Source: Nocardioides sp.
GTDB taxonomy: Bacteria; Actinomycetota; Actinomycetes; Propionibacteriales; Nocardioidaceae
NCBI RefSeq assembly: GCF_030019515.1
Contig: NZ_JASEEQ010000012.1
Coordinates: 97,465-161,464, forward strand
Length of the DNA stretch: 64,000 nucleotides
Direction: 5' to 3'
Shown here: positions 8,216-16,582 of the stretch, piece by piece
Layout: the number at the start of each line of letters is the position of its first letter
Position numbering within the stretch: position 1 is the first letter of the stretch
Notes under the pieces: model-generated
What the model was told of the DNA's origin: nothing
Databases searched by the model: none
Seen by the model: only the letters and a program-made list of their open reading frames with translations
Translations under genes and position numbers: made by a program

Positions 8216-8724
8216 GCGGGCCGCGCGAGACCTTCACCGGGCCGGCCGGCACCGCGATCCGTCTCCGCATCGACCCCGCCGTCCGCGGGTCCGCCACGAC
8301 CGTGACCTGGTGGCTGCTCACCGGGCCGTGGCACCCCCTGTGGACCCAGTTCGTCCTCAGCGTGGTCCGTCTCAGCCCAGTCGAGGGCTGGCCGCCCGCC
8401 GAGCTCCACTTCCCGGGCGCGACCCACGAGCTGCTCGTGTTCGCACTCAACCCGGGCGAGCCGCCGAAGGTCCACGCGGTCGAGACGCTGGAGGCCGGCG
8501 GCTTCGCCGCGGTCGGCGGCTACCTCACCCCGGTCGACGTCGTCCAGCAGTTCACCGCTACCGACGACGAGATGACGGAGCTCGCCGCCCTCTGCGCCCG
8601 CGGCTGCGTGGACGGCGCGCTCAACCCGTCGACCGACGACGCCCGGTCCACGCTCCGTGAGCACTGGCTGACCGCGTGCGTCCGGACCCTCGCCCACATC
8701 CGCGGCGAGGAGCACGCACCATGA
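8212..8724 (+). CDS. Phage hypothetical protein
   Basis: 170 residues coupled by a GTGA overlap to the preceding gene and by an ATGA overlap to the next. Beta-rich N-terminal half with aromatic clusters (TVTWWLLTGPWHPLWTQF), helical C-terminal half with two cysteines. Not recognised; no membrane helix or catalytic motif seen. Confidence 0.6.
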   Translation: MSGPRETFTGPAGTAIRLRIDPAVRGSATTVTWWLLTGPWHPLWTQFVLSVVRLSPVEGWPPAELHFPGATHELLVFALNPGEPPKVHAVETLEAGGFAAVGGYLTPVDVVQQFTATDDEMTELAALCARGCVDGALNPSTDDARSTLREHWLTACVRTLAHIRGEEHAP

Positions 8725-9059
8725 CGACCGGCCAGCTTCGGCGAGGCCTCGGCGCGCTCGGCGTGAGCATGGCCTGCCTCGGCACCGCGGCGGCCGCTGC
8801 GACCTTCAACGCGCCCGGTGACGGCCTCCTCGGCTCCGCGATCGCCACCGCGCTGATCTGGCTCGGCGCCCGCCTCGCGATCTGGGCGCTGTCTCCCACG
8901 ATCGAGCCGGGCCCCTGCTGGGAGCGATCGGACATCGGCTGGCCCCTACCGGGCGGCGATGAGCGGCCAGTCTTCTGCGGCCTGCCCGCAGGCCACGCCG
9001 GCGCCCACGTCTGCGAGGACCTCCCGCACAGCGGCCGGATCACCTGGAGCGCGCGGTGA
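8721..9059 (+). CDS. Phage membrane protein with Cys-containing tail
   Basis: 112 residues. Two hydrophobic segments (about 10-26 and 36-58) are followed by a soluble tail with Cys/His positions (GPCWERSD, FCGLPAGHAGAHVCED). The tail resembles short metal-binding modules of small actinophage proteins. Coupled by overlaps on both sides. Function unknown. Confidence 0.6.
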   Translation: MTTGQLRRGLGALGVSMACLGTAAAAATFNAPGDGLLGSAIATALIWLGARLAIWALSPTIEPGPCWERSDIGWPLPGGDERPVFCGLPAGHAGAHVCEDLPHSGRITWSAR

Positions 9060-9397
9060 GCACCACCGACGACGAGCTGCTCGGGCTGTCGATGTTCCTC
9101 GAGCCCCGCCTCGGGCACCGACTACGGCAGCTGATCGACGCCGAGTCCCGCGTGCACCAGGTCATCGACCTCGAGCAGCGCACCCAGCGCGCCGAGGACC
9201 TTGCCACCGAGTGCCGGCGGCAGCTGCGCGTCCGCGACCGTCAGGTCACCGACCTCGAACGCGCTGCCCGCGAGCTGGCCAGCGAGGCCGCCAGCGCCGA
9301 TTCCCAGACCGGCGGCACCGACGCCGATCGCCTCTACCGGCAGGCGCTCCGCGACGCGGCTGCGCACCGCCGCCTGACCTCCGAGGACCAGTCATGA
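9056..9397 (+). CDS. Phage coiled-coil protein
   Basis: 113 residues, GTG start overlapping the previous stop. Residues 25-85 are a continuous charged helix with regular leucine/isoleucine spacing, a coiled coil. No other domain. Likely a structural or regulatory partner for a neighbour, but nothing indicates which. Confidence 0.6.
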   Translation: MSTTDDELLGLSMFLEPRLGHRLRQLIDAESRVHQVIDLEQRTQRAEDLATECRRQLRVRDRQVTDLERAARELASEAASADSQTGGTDADRLYRQALRDAAAHRRLTSEDQS

Positions 9398-9864
9398 CCA
9401 CCATCGATACGGAGACCCGCACGCGGGTCTGCCCGGGCTGCGGGCACCCAGCGACCGCCCACCTACCCGTGTTGCCCGACGACCAGCCCGGCACCTGCGC
9501 GGCCTGCGAGCGCGCCAACCTCGGCCCGTTCCAGTGCATCACCCTGCGCGGCGAGATCGACCCCGACTGGCGCCAGCCCACCGGCCGCATCGACGAGCAC
9601 GAGCTCCGCCGCCTCCCCGGTCAGGAGACCGTCTGCTCGAGGTGCCGTTCCCGGGTCGTGTGGGCCGTCACCGCGGCCCGCGACACCGGCCCGGGCGGCA
9701 AGCCGATGCCGCTCGACCCGGTCGAGCACCCCGACGGCAACGTCGCGGTCTCGCCCGGCCACGCCGGCCGCCTGGTCGCCCGCGTCCTCAAGAAGGACGA
9801 GCAGCCAATCATCCCGACCGAGCTCCGCGCGATGCCCCACTTCGCGACCTGCGGGAAGGGCTGA
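9394..9864 (+). CDS. Phage zinc-binding protein
   Basis: 156 residues, ATG overlapping the previous stop. Two pairs of CxxC knuckles sit at the start (C13/C16 in CPGCGHP, C35/C38 in CAACER), another at about 80-83 (CSRCRSRV), and a single late Cys near the end, so two zinc sites are likely. Small zinc proteins of this kind are common in actinophage early regions; the partner is unknown. Confidence 0.6.
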   Translation: MTTIDTETRTRVCPGCGHPATAHLPVLPDDQPGTCAACERANLGPFQCITLRGEIDPDWRQPTGRIDEHELRRLPGQETVCSRCRSRVVWAVTAARDTGPGGKPMPLDPVEHPDGNVAVSPGHAGRLVARVLKKDEQPIIPTELRAMPHFATCGKG

Positions 9865-10437
9865 GTGATGCCCCTCGACAGCGAGTTGAGCCTCTTCAAC
9901 GCACCCGCAGCGCGGTCGGGCGGCGGCGTGTACCCGCCTAGCGTCGACGTCGCCCGGGCCGCGCGGCTCTCTGAAGACGGTCGCTACCGGTACGTGCTGG
10001 GCCGCCGCTGGGGCGACGGTCTCCCCGCGACGTTCGTCATGCTGAACCCGTCGACCGCCGATGCTGAGCTCGACGACCCGACCATCCGCCGGTGTGTCGG
10101 CTTCGCCCGCACGATCGGCGCAGACGGGATCCACGTCCTCAACCTCTACGCGTTTCGCGCGACCAAGCCCGAGGACCTGTGGAAAGCCGACGACCCGGTC
10201 GGACCCGAGAACGACGAGTACCTTGCCCGCCACGCCGCCGCGGCCGCCCGGCAGTGCAGGCCGATCATCGCCGCCTGGGGCGCCAACGCCCGGCCGGCGC
10301 GCGTTGCCCAGGTGCTCGCGCTGCCAGGCATGCGGACCGCCCTCCACGCTTTCGGGGTCACCAAGCACGGCCAGCCCAGGCACCCGCTCTACCTGCCAGC
10401 ATCGGCGCGACCCCAGCCGTGGGAGGGACGACCGTGA
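9865..10437 (+). CDS. DUF1643 family protein
   Basis: 190 residues. The family signature is clear: 'YRYVLGRRWGDG', 'FVMLNPSTADAELDDPTIRR' at about 58-77, 'LNLYAFRATKPEDL' and 'WGANA'. DUF1643 proteins are frequent in phages and mobile DNA and have no established biochemical function; their fold resembles nucleotide or base-modifying enzymes. GTG at 9865 or ATG at 9868 may start it. The next GTG overlaps its stop. Confidence 0.8.
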   Translation: MMPLDSELSLFNAPAARSGGGVYPPSVDVARAARLSEDGRYRYVLGRRWGDGLPATFVMLNPSTADAELDDPTIRRCVGFARTIGADGIHVLNLYAFRATKPEDLWKADDPVGPENDEYLARHAAAAARQCRPIIAAWGANARPARVAQVLALPGMRTALHAFGVTKHGQPRHPLYLPASARPQPWEGRP

Positions 10438-10754
10438 GCCCGGTACGGCGAGCGAAGCACACCACGCCGTCGGTCGTCCTCAGCGCGACCGGCGACGTCG
10501 TCGAGGTCGGTGGAGGCTGCGGCCTGTTCATCGACCTGCCCGCCGAGGACCAGGCGCCCGCGGTCGGGGACTGGATCGCAACCGAGGCCGGCTCGAGGTA
10601 CCTGGTCGACCAGGTCCGCGTCGTACGACGACGCAAGCCCGCGGCCACCACCGTGCGCTACCAGCTGCGCAACCTCCGGCTGCCGAAGCACACCCCGCCG
10701 CCCGACGACGTCCGTGTCATCTGGCTGACCTGGTATCCCCGGGGCCGCCGATGA
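10434..10754 (+). CDS. Phage hypothetical protein upstream of recombinase
   Basis: 106 residues, GTG overlapping the previous stop. Beta-rich with 'GDWIATEAGSRYLVDQVR' in the centre, resembling small barrel proteins of actinophages. It overlaps the following recombinase ATG by four bases. Function unknown. Confidence 0.6.
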   Translation: MSPVRRAKHTTPSVVLSATGDVVEVGGGCGLFIDLPAEDQAPAVGDWIATEAGSRYLVDQVRVVRRRKPAATTVRYQLRNLRLPKHTPPPDDVRVIWLTWYPRGRR

Positions 10755-11557
10755 GCCGACGAGCCGAGGAGATCACCGACCAGCTGACGGTCGCGTACCT
10801 GGACTGGTGCGTGCACGAGCGGGTCCCCGTCAACACGGTGGCCCGCCGGCGGGCGACGTTGAAGTCGGTCGGGAACGCCGGCGACGCGACCCGCGAGGAG
10901 GTCGAGGCCTGGTGGTCGGCCCGGGCGCACCTCAAGCCCGCGACCCGCGCGAATGACCTGGCGAACCTCCGCACGTTTTACAAGTGGTGCCAACGGTGGG
11001 ACCACCGCGACGACGACCCGACCGTCCGGCTCGACGCACCGAAGGTCCCGGCCGGCCTCCCGCGGCCGTTCACCCGCGACCAGTTCCACCAGCTCCTCAC
11101 CACCCTCGAGAACGACATGCGCCGCGCGGTCGCGCTCGGCGGGTACGGAGGCCTCCGGGTCTCCGAGGCCGCGACCGCCGACTGGGGCAACTACGACGCC
11201 GAGCACCGCCGGCTCCTGGTTCGCGGCAAGGGCCAGAAGGAACGCCTCATCACTGTCGGCCCGATCCTGATGGACGCGATCGGCCCACCCGGGACCGGGA
11301 ACATCGTCACCGCCGGCGAGAAGGCCTACAGCGAGGACGCACTCCAGCGGAAGGTCAATCGGGCGATCCAGCGCGCCGGCGTCGACGGCACGTTCCACCA
11401 GCTGCGGCACCGATGGATCACCGTGGGGCTCGCGGAGACCGGGAACCTCCTCGGCGTCTCCCGGGCGGCCGGTCACGCGTCGGTCACCACCACCACCCGG
11501 TACGCCGCCACCAGCGACGACGTGCTCGACCAGATCTCCGCAGCGGCTGAACGATGA
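10751..11557 (+). CDS. Tyrosine recombinase (first of two)
   Basis: 268 residues with an N-terminal SAM-like DNA-binding domain (1-95) and an intact catalytic domain: Arg136 (GGYGGLRVSEA), Lys160 region (GKGQKER), His216-x-x-Arg219 (FHQLRHRW), His242 (AGHAS) and nucleophile Tyr251. It lies in the middle of the plus-strand early genes and is coupled to them, not to an attachment site. It may resolve dimers, promote an internal recombination, or be the integrase of an older insertion. Confidence 0.85.
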   Translation: MSRRAEEITDQLTVAYLDWCVHERVPVNTVARRRATLKSVGNAGDATREEVEAWWSARAHLKPATRANDLANLRTFYKWCQRWDHRDDDPTVRLDAPKVPAGLPRPFTRDQFHQLLTTLENDMRRAVALGGYGGLRVSEAATADWGNYDAEHRRLLVRGKGQKERLITVGPILMDAIGPPGTGNIVTAGEKAYSEDALQRKVNRAIQRAGVDGTFHQLRHRWITVGLAETGNLLGVSRAAGHASVTTTTRYAATSDDVLDQISAAAER

Positions 11558-11760
11558 CCATTCGGACGGGCGCTAGACGATGACCACGCCAAGCTCTTCG
11601 GAGGCTCCGCGGAAGAGGGGCCGAAGGCGAAGGGGCGACACAAACTGGGGTGGTTCCAAGGTTCCGCTGAGTGACGTCAGACGGAGCGATTTGCGTGCGG
11701 ATCCGCCACCAGGTGGGCCATCATCTGTCGGGACTATCACACGTGCAGGGGAGGTTCTCG

Positions 11761-13179
11761 GTGCCGGACTATGAGGTCGAGCCGATCCCGGTCTCGAGCG
11801 TGCTGCTGAACCCGAAGAACTATCGTCATCGCCCCGTGACCTCGCAGGACGAGTGCTTCCTGGCGCTGTTCAGCGAGCCGAAGGACCGCGACTACATGCT
11901 CAACCTGGCGACCGACATCGCCACTCGCGGTCTCGACCCGTCGAGCCTCCCGATCGTTCAGCCGGAAGGTGCCCGGTGGAGGGTGCTCGAAGGCAACCGC
12001 CGCATGGCCGCCTTGAAGGCGATGACCAACCCCGACGTGATTCCCGAGCTTCCTGGTGCGAGCGACCGTCAGATGAAGGCGTACCGGGGCCGCTGGGCCA
12101 AGCTCGGCGGCGTGGCGCCCATTCCTCGCACCGTGGACTGCGTCGTGACCTCGGACGTCGAGGCGAGCGATCACTGGATCACGATGAAGCATACGAACGT
12201 CGGCTTCCACAAAGGCGCCGGAACGATCGAGTGGGACGCCGAAGGCAAGGCCCGTCACGAGGCAGGTGGTGCGACCGGCGACGGGCGGGTCGCTGGCCGG
12301 CGCGCATCCAGCGAGCAATCCGGCCGCGCCGTCGACCTCCTCGATGCGCTCCGCCAGCAGTTCGCGGACGACGACGAGATGCTCGCCCTTGTCGACCGAG
12401 CCTTCAAGAAGGGGATCACCACGCTTGGCCGGGTGCTGATCCGGCCCGAGAACCGTCTCCGGCTGGGTATGCAGATCGATGGCCGAAGCGTCCGGTGGAC
12501 GGTCTCGGACAATGCCCTTCGAGCAGCGATGCACCGGCTACTCTCCGATCTGGGCACCCCTGAGCTCAACAGCCGAAGCATCAACGTCGCAGACGACGTC
12601 GTCGGCTACCTCGACGCCATTGCGAGCGACCTTCCCACCAGCGACGACCGGGTAGAGGCGGCCCACCCCGCCGTCGGCGCCCCCGTCGGCGCGAGCGAGC
12701 GCAGCACCCGATCACGGCGCCGGAAGGCTCCCCAGCCCGCTCGGCGGCCCTACGGTTCCCTCCAGCTGACCCACGGGAGCGGCAAGACGCGCGCCGTCCT
12801 CGCTGAAATGAAGACCCTCGCGTACAAGGACTACGCCTACACCTGCGCGATCCTCAACCGCGTGCTCCTCGATCTCTACAGCTTCGATGTGCTCGACGCA
12901 CTCGGGAAGAAGACGGGCGGCGGGTGCAACGCCCGAGTCCAGCGGTGCCTCCACCTGCTGGACCCCCATAACACCAAGCCGACGGACCGACGGTTCCCCC
13001 ACATCTGGGACGCACTTGCCTCCGGCACCGGCGAGCTCTCGGTGGACTCCATGCACTTCTTCGTTCATCGGCATGACTACCGAGCACACCCCGACATCGC
13101 ACGCACCCAGTGCGAGGCACACGAGCCGTTCCTGCGCGCTCTCGACGACCTGGTCGAAGACACCCTTCGTGGATCGTAA
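11761..13179 (+). CDS. ParB/Srx-domain protein (cargo, defence-like)
   Basis: 472 residues from GTG 11761, preferred because AGGGGAGGT precedes it. Residues 6-90 form a ParB N-terminal-like domain: 'VLLNPKNYRHRP' then 'RWRVLEGNRRMAALKAM' with the Glu-Gly-Asn-Arg-Arg of the nucleotide-binding box. A helical middle follows (to about 300), then a basic linker and an uncharacterised helical C-terminus ending 'DDLVEDTLRGS'. ParB-fold proteins use CTP or ATP and appear in partition, sulfur-related chemistry and phage defence. No ParA or parS is visible. Pairing with the methylase 45 bases downstream suggests one cassette. Confidence 0.7.
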   Translation: MPDYEVEPIPVSSVLLNPKNYRHRPVTSQDECFLALFSEPKDRDYMLNLATDIATRGLDPSSLPIVQPEGARWRVLEGNRRMAALKAMTNPDVIPELPGASDRQMKAYRGRWAKLGGVAPIPRTVDCVVTSDVEASDHWITMKHTNVGFHKGAGTIEWDAEGKARHEAGGATGDGRVAGRRASSEQSGRAVDLLDALRQQFADDDEMLALVDRAFKKGITTLGRVLIRPENRLRLGMQIDGRSVRWTVSDNALRAAMHRLLSDLGTPELNSRSINVADDVVGYLDAIASDLPTSDDRVEAAHPAVGAPVGASERSTRSRRRKAPQPARRPYGSLQLTHGSGKTRAVLAEMKTLAYKDYAYTCAILNRVLLDLYSFDVLDALGKKTGGGCNARVQRCLHLLDPHNTKPTDRRFPHIWDALASGTGELSVDSMHFFVHRHDYRAHPDIARTQCEAHEPFLRALDDLVEDTLRGS

Positions 13180-13223
13180 ACACGCCGCGCTTGGGCTGGC
13201 CATCACGCCCGCGGACTGCCACG

Positions 13224-14138
13224 ATGACGGCCATGCCCACCGGTGACAATGCCCCGACCAAGCCGGCTCTCGGGTACTACAGCCCCCTCCGCTATCCCGG
13301 TGGGAAGGCGCGACTCGCGAGATACATCGCCGACCTCATCCGAGCCCAGGATCCACGGCCACTCGCCTACGCAGAGCCATTTGCAGGAGGCGCGGGTGCA
13401 GCGCTCAAGCTGCTAGCCGAGGGCGTGGTCGACGAGATCCACGTCAACGACCTCGACCCAGGCATTGCTGCGTTCTGGCGCTGTGTGTACCACCGAACCG
13501 ACGAACTGGTTCGGTCCATCGAGCACGCCGACGTCAGCATCGACACGTGGCACGAGCAACGAACCATCTACTCCGCGCCGGCCGACCGTGATGACCTCGA
13601 GCTCGGATTCGCGACCTTCTTCCTGAACCGCTGCAACCGATCCGGGATCTTGACGGCTCGACCGATCGGCGGCCTGGAGCAGACGGGACAGTGGCTCATT
13701 GACGCGCGTTTCAACCGCACGGACCTTGTCGATCGGATCCGCTATATCGCCGAGTTCCGCCACCGTGTCCACCTGACTGAGCTCGACGCCCGCGACTTCA
13801 TCAGCTCCCTGGCAGAGGCTCCCGACGTGATGTTGTACGTCGATCCGCCATACATCGTGCAGGGCGACGCGCTCTACCTAGACAAACTGTCTTACGACGA
13901 CCATCGCGGCGTCGCCGAGGTCCTTCGTGGGACCGACCTGCGGTGGTTCATGACCTACGACTGCGACGCCCGAATCACGGACGAGCTCTACCCAGACCTG
14001 CGATGTGCGCGGTTCAACATCAAGCACACCGCCCAGCACCAGCACGTCGGCAGCGAATACGCCATCTTCAGCGACCGCCTCGTCGTGCCGCACATCGGCA
14101 TTCTCCCGAAGGACGAAGCAGACTGGGTCGTCGTCTAA
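13224..14138 (+). CDS. D12-class adenine-N6 DNA methyltransferase
   Basis: 304 residues. The order of motifs is that of Dam-like class alpha enzymes: 'RYPGGKARLARYI' (24-36, motif X), 'AEPFAGGAGAALKL' (50-63, AdoMet motif I), 'NDLDPG' and catalytic 'DPPY' at 207-210 (LYVDPPYIVQG). Such enzymes methylate adenine in short sites and protect DNA or mark epigenetic state. No restriction endonuclease is adjacent; the partner is the upstream ParB-domain protein. ATG 13224 is used, 13233 is possible. Codon choice is slightly less GC-biased than the tail genes, fitting acquired cargo. Confidence 0.85.
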   Translation: MTAMPTGDNAPTKPALGYYSPLRYPGGKARLARYIADLIRAQDPRPLAYAEPFAGGAGAALKLLAEGVVDEIHVNDLDPGIAAFWRCVYHRTDELVRSIEHADVSIDTWHEQRTIYSAPADRDDLELGFATFFLNRCNRSGILTARPIGGLEQTGQWLIDARFNRTDLVDRIRYIAEFRHRVHLTELDARDFISSLAEAPDVMLYVDPPYIVQGDALYLDKLSYDDHRGVAEVLRGTDLRWFMTYDCDARITDELYPDLRCARFNIKHTAQHQHVGSEYAIFSDRLVVPHIGILPKDEADWVVV

Positions 14139-14175
14139 CCGATCGCCTGGGGAGCCGAGCCCGTTCCTACCGGGT

Positions 14176-14379
14176 GTGGCCGCGCTCGCGCTGCTCGGCT
14201 CGTGCGCGGGCTGCTCCCGGTCCATGACGCGGGACTGCCAGACCCGGATCGATTGGGCCGTCCCGGAAGCCCCACCGGCGTCCTTGGCCGCGCTCGCCCG
14301 GGAGCGAGACCTCTGGACGCAGCTGGCGGCCGAGCTCGAGTGCTACCTCGGCGCCGACGAGCGACCGGCCCTGTTCTAG
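14176..14379 (+). CDS. Small ORF, possibly a lipoprotein-like leader
   Basis: From GTG 14176 the frame reads MAALALLGSCAGCSRSMTRD and ends at 14379 (67 residues); from ATG 14224 it encodes only 51. The hydrophobic start with 'LLGSCAGC' resembles a minimal lipobox but lacks the usual basic residues. The C-terminal part (ASLAALARERDLWTQLAAEL) is a clear helix. No strong ribosome binding site, so start and reality are uncertain. Confidence 0.35.
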   Translation: MAALALLGSCAGCSRSMTRDCQTRIDWAVPEAPPASLAALARERDLWTQLAAELECYLGADERPALF

Positions 14380-14403
14380 CCTCCGGCCGCACTCGGTCGC
14401 CCT

Positions 14404-14991
14404 ATGCTCCGGCACATGGACGACCCCGCCTCACCGCCTGTGCCCGCCGGCTCGGCCCCGCGAGCTCGCGTGGACCCGACGTTCGCGTGGACCGCGGCCA
14501 CCTTGCCGCTCGCCTACGTCCCGATCGCGTACTTCGCGCCGGCCGCAGCGGTGGCCACCGGCGGCGTCCTGGCCCTGGCGGCCGCGGTCAGCTGCGTCCT
14601 GGACCACCGCCGGGTCCGGGCCGCCGTCGACGGCAGCGGCCGCGACTTCCCGCCCGTCAGCGTGCTGATCCCGTTCCTCTACCTGGTCCTCCGCACGATC
14701 AGGATCAAGTCGACGCCGGCGATCCCGGTTGTGGGGGTCGCCGCGATCGGGCTGGTGATCCTCGGCCAGCTGACGTTCGCGCAGATCGTCCAGTTCCAGG
14801 GCGACTCCATCGAGGCCGACATCGCGAAGTGGGCACGCGAACAGGGCGCCACCAGTGCCCACGTGGAGTGCCCGAACAAGATGATCCGCGCCGATCAGGA
14901 GGTCACCTGCATCGTCTCCGCCGGCGGCCAGCAGGCACCCGTGACCGTCAAGATCGGCGACGACGGCTACTACTGGTGGAACTGGGCGTAA
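14404..14991 (+). CDS. Membrane protein with DUF4333-like C-terminal domain
   Basis: 195 residues (ATG 14404 or 14416). Hydrophobic segments at about 30-66 and 88-130 indicate three to four membrane helices. The last 60 residues (HVECPNKMIRADQEVTCIVS, then VTVKIGDDGYYWW) match the extracytoplasmic DUF4333 pattern of two cysteines spaced by a Pro-turn. DUF4333 proteins are abundant in actinobacterial envelopes with no known function. In this prophage it is probably expressed in the lysogen. Confidence 0.65.
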   Translation: MLRHMDDPASPPVPAGSAPRARVDPTFAWTAATLPLAYVPIAYFAPAAAVATGGVLALAAAVSCVLDHRRVRAAVDGSGRDFPPVSVLIPFLYLVLRTIRIKSTPAIPVVGVAAIGLVILGQLTFAQIVQFQGDSIEADIAKWAREQGATSAHVECPNKMIRADQEVTCIVSAGGQQAPVTVKIGDDGYYWWNWA

Positions 14992-15020
14992 CCGCACCCG
15001 CCAGAGCGAACGCGCCCCGC

Positions 15021-15191
15021 TCAGCCGTCGCCGTTGTGGTCGTCCCCGAACTGGCGGATGTACCGCTCGAGCGCACGGATCACGACCGCGGTCACGTTCT
15101 CGCCGCGGTCGGCCGCGATGCGCCGTGCCTCCTGCCAGATCTCGTCGGGGATCCGCAGCGTCCTGTTCGGCGTCGCGGGCTGGTTCGGCAC
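15021..15191 (-). CDS. Ribbon-helix-helix DNA-binding protein
   Basis: 56 residues from GTG 15191. 'NRTLRIPDEIWQEARRIA' supplies the beta strand and first helix and 'GENVTAVVIRALERYIRQ' the second helix of an Arc/MetJ-type dimeric repressor. It follows the integrase by 61 bases on the same strand, with a palindrome between them. A role as excisionase or repressor of the integration operon is inferred. Confidence 0.7.
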   Translation of the reverse strand: MPNQPATPNRTLRIPDEIWQEARRIAADRGENVTAVVIRALERYIRQFGDDHNGDG

Positions 15192-15206
15192 TCACCGGAC
15201 GCTAGG

Positions 15207-15228
15207 ACCAGGTGTATTTGCACCCGGT
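15207..15228. promoter_or_regulatory. Palindromic operator candidate before the RHH gene
   Basis: ACCAGGTG-TATTTG-CACCCGGT, an 8-bp inverted repeat with one mismatch around an AT-rich centre, 16 bases upstream of the RHH GTG. It is the most AT-rich spot locally. It could be the RHH operator or a weak terminator of the integrase message. Confidence 0.45.
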
Positions 15229-15252
15229 CGTGACGACACCCACCGCGGCCGC

Positions 15253-16128
15253 TCAGGCGGCGCGGCGCCGGGCCGGCCGGCCGGCCGTGGCGAGTGGGGG
15301 AGACGGGCCGGAGGCTCCGTTGACGATCCCGCGGAGTCGGTCGTTCTTGACCTTCGTGTAGAGCCGCGTGGTCGCCGGCGACGCGTGTCCGAGGAGCTCC
15401 TGGACACCGAAGATGTCGTGTCCGGAGGTCTCCTCCCAGATCGTCGCCGCACGGTGCCGCAGCTTGTGGATCGTCCAGTCGTCGGCCAGCAGCCGGTTGA
15501 CCAGCTTCCCGACCCACCGCGGCGAGAGGTGGCCGTGGTCATCACCCGGGAACACCCACCCCGGCGGGAGGGACTGCAGGGTGGCGGCGACGTCGTCGAG
15601 CAGCGGGAGGATCCGCTCCTTCCCACCCTTGCCGTGCACGACCAGCGACCAGCCGTCCAGGTCCTCGAGCAGGTCACGCGAGTGCACGAGCGCGATCTCC
15701 CCGCGCCGCATCCCGTGGTCGGCGGCGAGCCGCAGCATGAGCCGCTCCCGCGGCCGCGCCGCGGCGAGCGCCGGCAGGTACACGGAGTCCGGCGCCGGCC
15801 GCGGGTTCGGCAGCCCGGGCTTCACCTTCGGCAGCGCCAGGGCCGGCGAGGACCCGATGTGACCGGACTCGGCGCCCCACCGGTAGAAGCCGCGCAGCGT
15901 GGTCCGGTACGCCCGACGGGTCTCGTTCGCCCACTGCTGCGACGCGAACCACGACAGCAGCTCGGGGCCGGTGACCTCCCAGGGGCTCTCGATCCCGATG
16001 CTGCGGGCGGTGCGCTGCAGATGCTGGCGCCGGGTGTAGGCGGTCTGGGACGAGTTCCCCTGCGCGAGGTTCCAGAGGATCCAGGCATCGATCGCGGCCA
16101 GCCACGCCGCGGAAACGTGAGCGCTCAT
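15253..16128 (-). CDS. Tyrosine integrase next to the attachment site
   Basis: 291 residues from ATG 16128. SAM-like N-terminal domain (5-90) and catalytic domain with Arg141 (DHGMRRGEI), Lys167/170 (GKGGKER), His221-x-x-Arg224 (IHKLRHRAAT), His248 (LLGHASPATT) and Tyr257. All catalytic residues are present. Its position 680 bases from the tRNA-Arg remnant and orientation away from it make it the likely integrase of this prophage. Confidence 0.88.
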   Translation of the reverse strand: MSAHVSAAWLAAIDAWILWNLAQGNSSQTAYTRRQHLQRTARSIGIESPWEVTGPELLSWFASQQWANETRRAYRTTLRGFYRWGAESGHIGSSPALALPKVKPGLPNPRPAPDSVYLPALAAARPRERLMLRLAADHGMRRGEIALVHSRDLLEDLDGWSLVVHGKGGKERILPLLDDVAATLQSLPPGWVFPGDDHGHLSPRWVGKLVNRLLADDWTIHKLRHRAATIWEETSGHDIFGVQELLGHASPATTRLYTKVKNDRLRGIVNGASGPSPPLATAGRPARRRAA

Positions 16129-16199
16129 CCTTCGGACGGTAGTGGTCCCTATCACAGTCGGAGAGGGCAGCCCCCAGGAGGTAGCGCCGGGGGCTCTGC

Positions 16200-16409
16200 T
16201 CACGCGGCGGCTGGGCGGCTCGCGGCCGCCGCCCGGACCCGCGCGGGGCTGGGTCGGCCCTCGCGGTGCGCGGCGAGCTCGCAGTGCTCGGGGCACTCCC
16301 CGCAGATGTGGTCCTCGGCCCGCCGGTTCTCCGCCCCGCACCAGCAGGTCTCAGGCAGGATCCGTCGCACCGGATAGATCTCGTTGAACTCGTTGATGGT
16401 CACCTTCAC
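16200..16409 (-). CDS. Small zinc-binding phage protein
   Basis: 69 residues, GTG start overlapping the upstream stop. Cysteines in 'ETCWCGAENRR' and 'HICGECPEHC' provide four to five zinc ligands; the C-terminus is Ala/Arg-rich. Small zinc knuckles upstream of integrases are common in actinobacterial elements; its role is unknown. Confidence 0.55.
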   Translation of the reverse strand: MKVTINEFNEIYPVRRILPETCWCGAENRRAEDHICGECPEHCELAAHREGRPSPARVRAAAASRPAAA

Positions 16410-16582
16410 ACCCCCAGCAGCCGGTTTCGGATCTCGCGGCGTAGGCCCTCGCGCTCAGCGACCAGGTCCTCGAACTCCTCGACCGAGAGGCTCGGGTCCT
16501 TCGTGCCACGCTCGACTGCCGACACAGCTTCCAGGAACGCCGTCACGATGTCCGGGCCCCGGGTCGTGCTCGTGGTCGTCAT
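16406..16582 (-). CDS. Small helical phage protein
   Basis: 58 residues from ATG 16582, preceded by GAGGAG and overlapping the upstream ORF stop as ATGA. Contains two helices with heptad spacing (SVEEFEDLVAEREGLRREIR). No family recognised. Confidence 0.6.
   Translation of the reverse strand: MTTTSTTRGPDIVTAFLEAVSAVERGTKDPSLSVEEFEDLVAEREGLRREIRNRLLGV

Noticed and set aside
11580..11774. 64-codon frame between first recombinase and ParB-domain gene
   Set aside because: Arg/Pro/Ser-rich composition, overlaps the ribosome binding site of the next gene and resembles no protein; the 203-base gap is probably a promoter region.
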